This document shows, piece by piece, positions 5,244 through 6,983 of a stretch of DNA of 6,983 nucleotides. The notes beneath the pieces are model-generated. The model worked only from the letters and a program-made list of their open reading frames with translations, was not told the DNA's origin and made no database searches. The first letter of the stretch is position 1, and each line of letters opens with the position of its first letter. This DNA is from VGWF01 sp964423465 (GTDB lineage Bacteria > Verrucomicrobiota > Kiritimatiellia > PWTM01). The stretch lies in assembly GCA_964423465.1 (NCBI GenBank), contig CAYRFK010000251.1, positions 1 to 6,983 of the forward strand, given 5' to 3'. The translations under genes were made by a program, and so were the position numbers.

Positions 5244-6647
5244 TCACGGCCGGAGTCCGGGAAGGGCCTGGATTCTTCCGGACAACTCTTTCACGATGCC
5301 GGGGTTCTGGCCGGCGACGTTGCGGAGTTCCTCGGGATCGGCGTCATGGTCGTAGAGCTCGGCCTGGCCATCGCTCCAAAGCGTGAAGCGCCAGCGGGCG
5401 GTGCGGACGCTCCGGCCGTGAAGTTTCGGGCCCCGCGTGACGAGCGTGAAGGCGGCGTCCTTGATGCGGGCGGCGGGGTCCGCGAGGATGGGGCGCAGGC
5501 TCGCGCCGGCGGCGGCGTGCGGCATCTTCAAGCCGCAGAAATCGGCGACGGTGGGGTACAGGTCAACGAACTCGACAAGCGAGCGGCTGGTCTGGCCGCC
5601 CTTCATGCGAGGCGCGGCAATGACGAGCGGGACGCGGCAACTGCGCTCGAACAGCGTGTTCTTGTTCCACCAGCGCCGCTCGCCGGTGTGGTAGCCGTTG
5701 TCGCCGAGGAAGATGACGAACGTCCTGTCCCATAGCTTGTGTTGATCCAGCGCATCAAGCACGCGGCCCAGTTGCGCATCCATGAAGCTCGTGCAGGCGC
5801 AGTAGCCCCGGAACAACTCCCGCCATTCCGCGTCGGTGAACTTCGCAAAGGCCTCGCCAAACGCGCCGAAGCCGACGGCCTCCTGCCGCACCGGCGTGAT
5901 GTCGGCGGGATCGGCCCACGCCTTCAACGACTCCGGCGGATAGAGATCGAAGTACTTCTTCGGCGCGATGAACGGATCGTGCGGTTTCATGAAACCGCAG
6001 CCGATGAACCATGGCGTGGCGCCGAGCTTCTCGATCATCGCCACCGTGGCGGCGGCGATTTGACCGTCCGGCTGATCGTCGTCGGCGCCCTCCGCCGCGC
6101 CCCACTGGCACCAAGGCAAGGCCCCGCCGGTCACATTGCGGCCTTCAAGGAACTTGCGGCCCGTTATCGTCGCTTCAAACGCCTGCGCCGTGTGCCACGA
6201 GCGGCCGGCGTCCATCCAACGCTGCCTCGCCTCGGGGTCTCGTCCGCCGCCGAGGTGTAGCAGCTTCCCGAACGCATGCGACTGCCATCCGGCCTCTTTG
6301 CAGAGCTGCGGCAGCGTGACGACATCCGGCATCGTCTGCCGCAGCGGGATGTCGTTGCCGACGATGCCCGTCTGCTCGGCCCGCAGTCCTGCCATCAGGC
6401 TGCTGCGGCTCGGATTGCACACAGGATACTGCACATACGCCCGCTCAAAGGTCGTGCCGCGCGCACGGAGCCGGTCGAGATTCGGCATCTTGACTGCCTC
6501 TTTCGTGAACGCCCCGCCGAAGTCGCGGAGATCGTCCGCCATGATCAGGAGGACATTGGGCTTGACCGCCAAAGCCGATGCCTCGGCAGCGTGCAGTTCG
6601 GGCAGCGGAGCCAGCAGCAGGGCGGTGAGGGTGAGGGTGTGTCTCAT
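5244..6647 (-). CDS. Secreted sulfatase, iduronate-2-sulfatase-like (type I, formylglycine-dependent)
   Basis: 467 residues. The start at 6647 gives a Sec signal peptide (MRHTLTL..., cleavage near LHA-AEA) and has AAAGG 7 nt upstream; two earlier in-frame ATGs (6668 and 6686) only lengthen the N-region. The protein follows the S1 sulfatase plan. It has NVLLIMADDL with metal ligands Asp38/Asp39 and CNPSR at 77-81, the CxPSR signature in which Cys77 is converted to formylglycine by a separate maturase not seen here. It then has GKLLH (Lys128, His131), KPHDPF (Lys221, His223), GDNGYHTGE (Asp316, Asn317) and WNKNTLF (Lys329). The order and flanks (FMKPHDPFIAPKKYFDLYP, SFMDAQLGRVLDAL, LVEFVDLYPTVADFCGL) match human iduronate-2-sulfatase and bacterial relatives. 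All catalytic positions are filled, so it should be active on a sulfated glycan; the exact sulfate ester cannot be read. It is followed 63 bp later by the PhoD-like gene. Confidence 0.93.
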   Translation of the reverse strand: MRHTLTLTALLLAPLPELHAAEASALAVKPNVLLIMADDLRDFGGAFTKEAVKMPNLDRLRARGTTFERAYVQYPVCNPSRSSLMAGLRAEQTGIVGNDIPLRQTMPDVVTLPQLCKEAGWQSHAFGKLLHLGGGRDPEARQRWMDAGRSWHTAQAFEATITGRKFLEGRNVTGGALPWCQWGAAEGADDDQPDGQIAAATVAMIEKLGATPWFIGCGFMKPHDPFIAPKKYFDLYPPESLKAWADPADITPVRQEAVGFGAFGEAFAKFTDAEWRELFRGYCACTSFMDAQLGRVLDALDQHKLWDRTFVIFLGDNGYHTGERRWWNKNTLFERSCRVPLVIAAPRMKGGQTSRSLVEFVDLYPTVADFCGLKMPHAAAGASLRPILADPAARIKDAAFTLVTRGPKLHGRSVRTARWRFTLWSDGQAELYDHDADPEELRNVAGQNPGIVKELSGRIQALPGLRP

Positions 6648-6654
6648 GTTCGTG

Positions 6655-6659
6655 CCTTT
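6655..6659 (-). promoter_or_regulatory. Ribosome binding site of the sulfatase
   Basis: The - strand reads AAAGG, then CACGAAC, then the ATG at 6647 (7-nt spacing). This and the signal peptide support the chosen start. Confidence 0.55.
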
Positions 6660-6680
6660 CGTCTTCATTCGCCTCGCCAG

Positions 6681-6695
6681 TTCCAATCACTGGAA
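6681..6695 (-). promoter_or_regulatory. Palindromic site 1 of a phased array upstream of the sulfatase
   Basis: TTCCA-ATCAC-TGGAA is a perfect 5-bp inverted repeat with a 5-bp centre, ending 33 bp before the sulfatase ATG. On the - strand it reads TTCCAGTGATTGGAA, matching the other two sites better. Confidence 0.6.
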
Positions 6696-6710
6696 GTCAT
6701 CGCGCCGAAC

Positions 6711-6729
6711 TTCTCCAGTGGTTGGAGAA
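6711..6729 (-). promoter_or_regulatory. Palindromic site 2 of a phased array upstream of the sulfatase
   Basis: TTCTCCA-GTGGT-TGGAGAA is a perfect 7-bp inverted repeat with a 5-bp centre. Its core (6713-6727) starts exactly 32 bp from the core of site 1. Confidence 0.6.
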
Positions 6730-6744
6730 TACCGACGCGGAGTT

Positions 6745-6759
6745 TCCCAGTCGTTACAA
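6745..6759 (-). promoter_or_regulatory. Degenerate site 3 of a phased array upstream of the sulfatase
   Basis: TCCCA-GTCGT-TACAA keeps the left half-site and the GT.GT centre but has a degenerate right half (TACAA instead of TGGAA). It starts exactly 32 bp from site 2, which is the main reason to include it. Confidence 0.4.
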
Positions 6760-6813
6760 ATCCCGGCACGTCCCGCCCGCCGTGCGGCGCGGTGAGGAGT
6801 GTGTGGATGGATT

Positions 6814-6983
6814 TCATGGCTTGGAAACGGCGCTTGGCGCAAAGATGAGCCCGTCAACGAACTCGTTTGTTTTGAAAAACGCCGAGTCGCGCACGGGCTT
6901 CCCCGCGAGCGTGAGGTTCTCGAAGGTCAGGTTGCGGATGCGTGCGTCGGCCTGGCCCCAGAGGATTTGGGGTTCACCCAGAA
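6814..6983 (-). CDS. Right-handed beta-helix / polysaccharide-degrading protein, C-terminal fragment
   Basis: A - strand frame enters at the window edge (first full codon 6979-6981) and ends at a TGA at 6814-6816, giving 55 residues and no start. It reads EPQILWGQADARIRNLTF, then ENLTLAGKPVRDSAFF and KTNEFVDGLIF, then a short tail. The spacing of IRNLTFENLTLAGKPV is that of a last beta-helix rung, and the ending (a Phe/Lys/Thr/Asn stretch, then Val-x-x-Leu-x-Phe) is, from memory, common at the C-terminus of PVC-group beta-helix glycan enzymes. GC and codon use agree with the neighbouring genes. It lies 166 bp upstream of the sulfatase, with the phased palindromes in between, so it is probably a separate transcription unit in the same locus. 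Too little is visible to name an enzyme family. Confidence 0.6.
   Translation of the reverse strand, partial: LGEPQILWGQADARIRNLTFENLTLAGKPVRDSAFFKTNEFVDGLIFAPSAVSKP

Noticed and set aside
1..6983. tRNA, rRNA, CRISPR array, insertion sequence or riboswitch
   Set aside because: No cloverleaf, regularly spaced repeat-spacer array, transposase motif or recognisable riboswitch core was found on either strand by eye.

Overview
The window looks like a scaffold piece from a high-GC, polysaccharide-degrading bacterium. The mix of secreted beta-helix glycan enzymes, a Cys-type sulfatase, a Tat-exported PhoD-like phosphatase and a VapBC module fits the PVC group (Kiritimatiellota, Lentisphaerota, Verrucomicrobiota or Planctomycetota) best. 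This is inferred from gene content; there is no rRNA or other marker to confirm it. Ten Ns at 782-791 show that two contigs were joined, and the true gap length is unknown.

Left contig (1-781): the 3' part of an unrecognised gene lies on the + strand (2-469). Convergent to it, on the - strand, is the last 88 residues of a right-handed beta-helix protein (515-781), whose 5' part is lost in the gap. Sampled lines of the + strand gene are clearly lower in GC (roughly 43-58%) than the right contig (about two thirds GC).

Right contig (792-6983): every gene is on the - strand. In transcription order, from high to low coordinates, these are: the tail of another beta-helix protein (6814-6983, runs off the edge), an iduronate-2-sulfatase-like sulfatase (5244-6647), a PhoD-like metallophosphatase (3627-5180), a vapBC toxin-antitoxin pair (2770-3428), and a secreted beta-helix protein with GH110-like active-site features (829-2652). 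The last gene ends in a roughly 120-bp segment that is repeated, about 85% identical, at the end of the broken beta-helix gene across the gap.

Taken together the exported enzymes suggest a locus for breaking down a sulfated, possibly phosphorylated, galactose-containing glycan: the sulfatase and phosphatase would remove substituents and the beta-helix enzymes would act on the sugar linkages. The substrate is inferred. The vapBC pair sits inside this cluster as a self-contained unit with its own consensus -35, an overlapping palindrome and two strong hairpins upstream. The clearest unexplained structure is a set of three related 15-bp palindromic sites spaced exactly 32 bp apart directly upstream of the sulfatase gene, which looks like a helically phased operator array.
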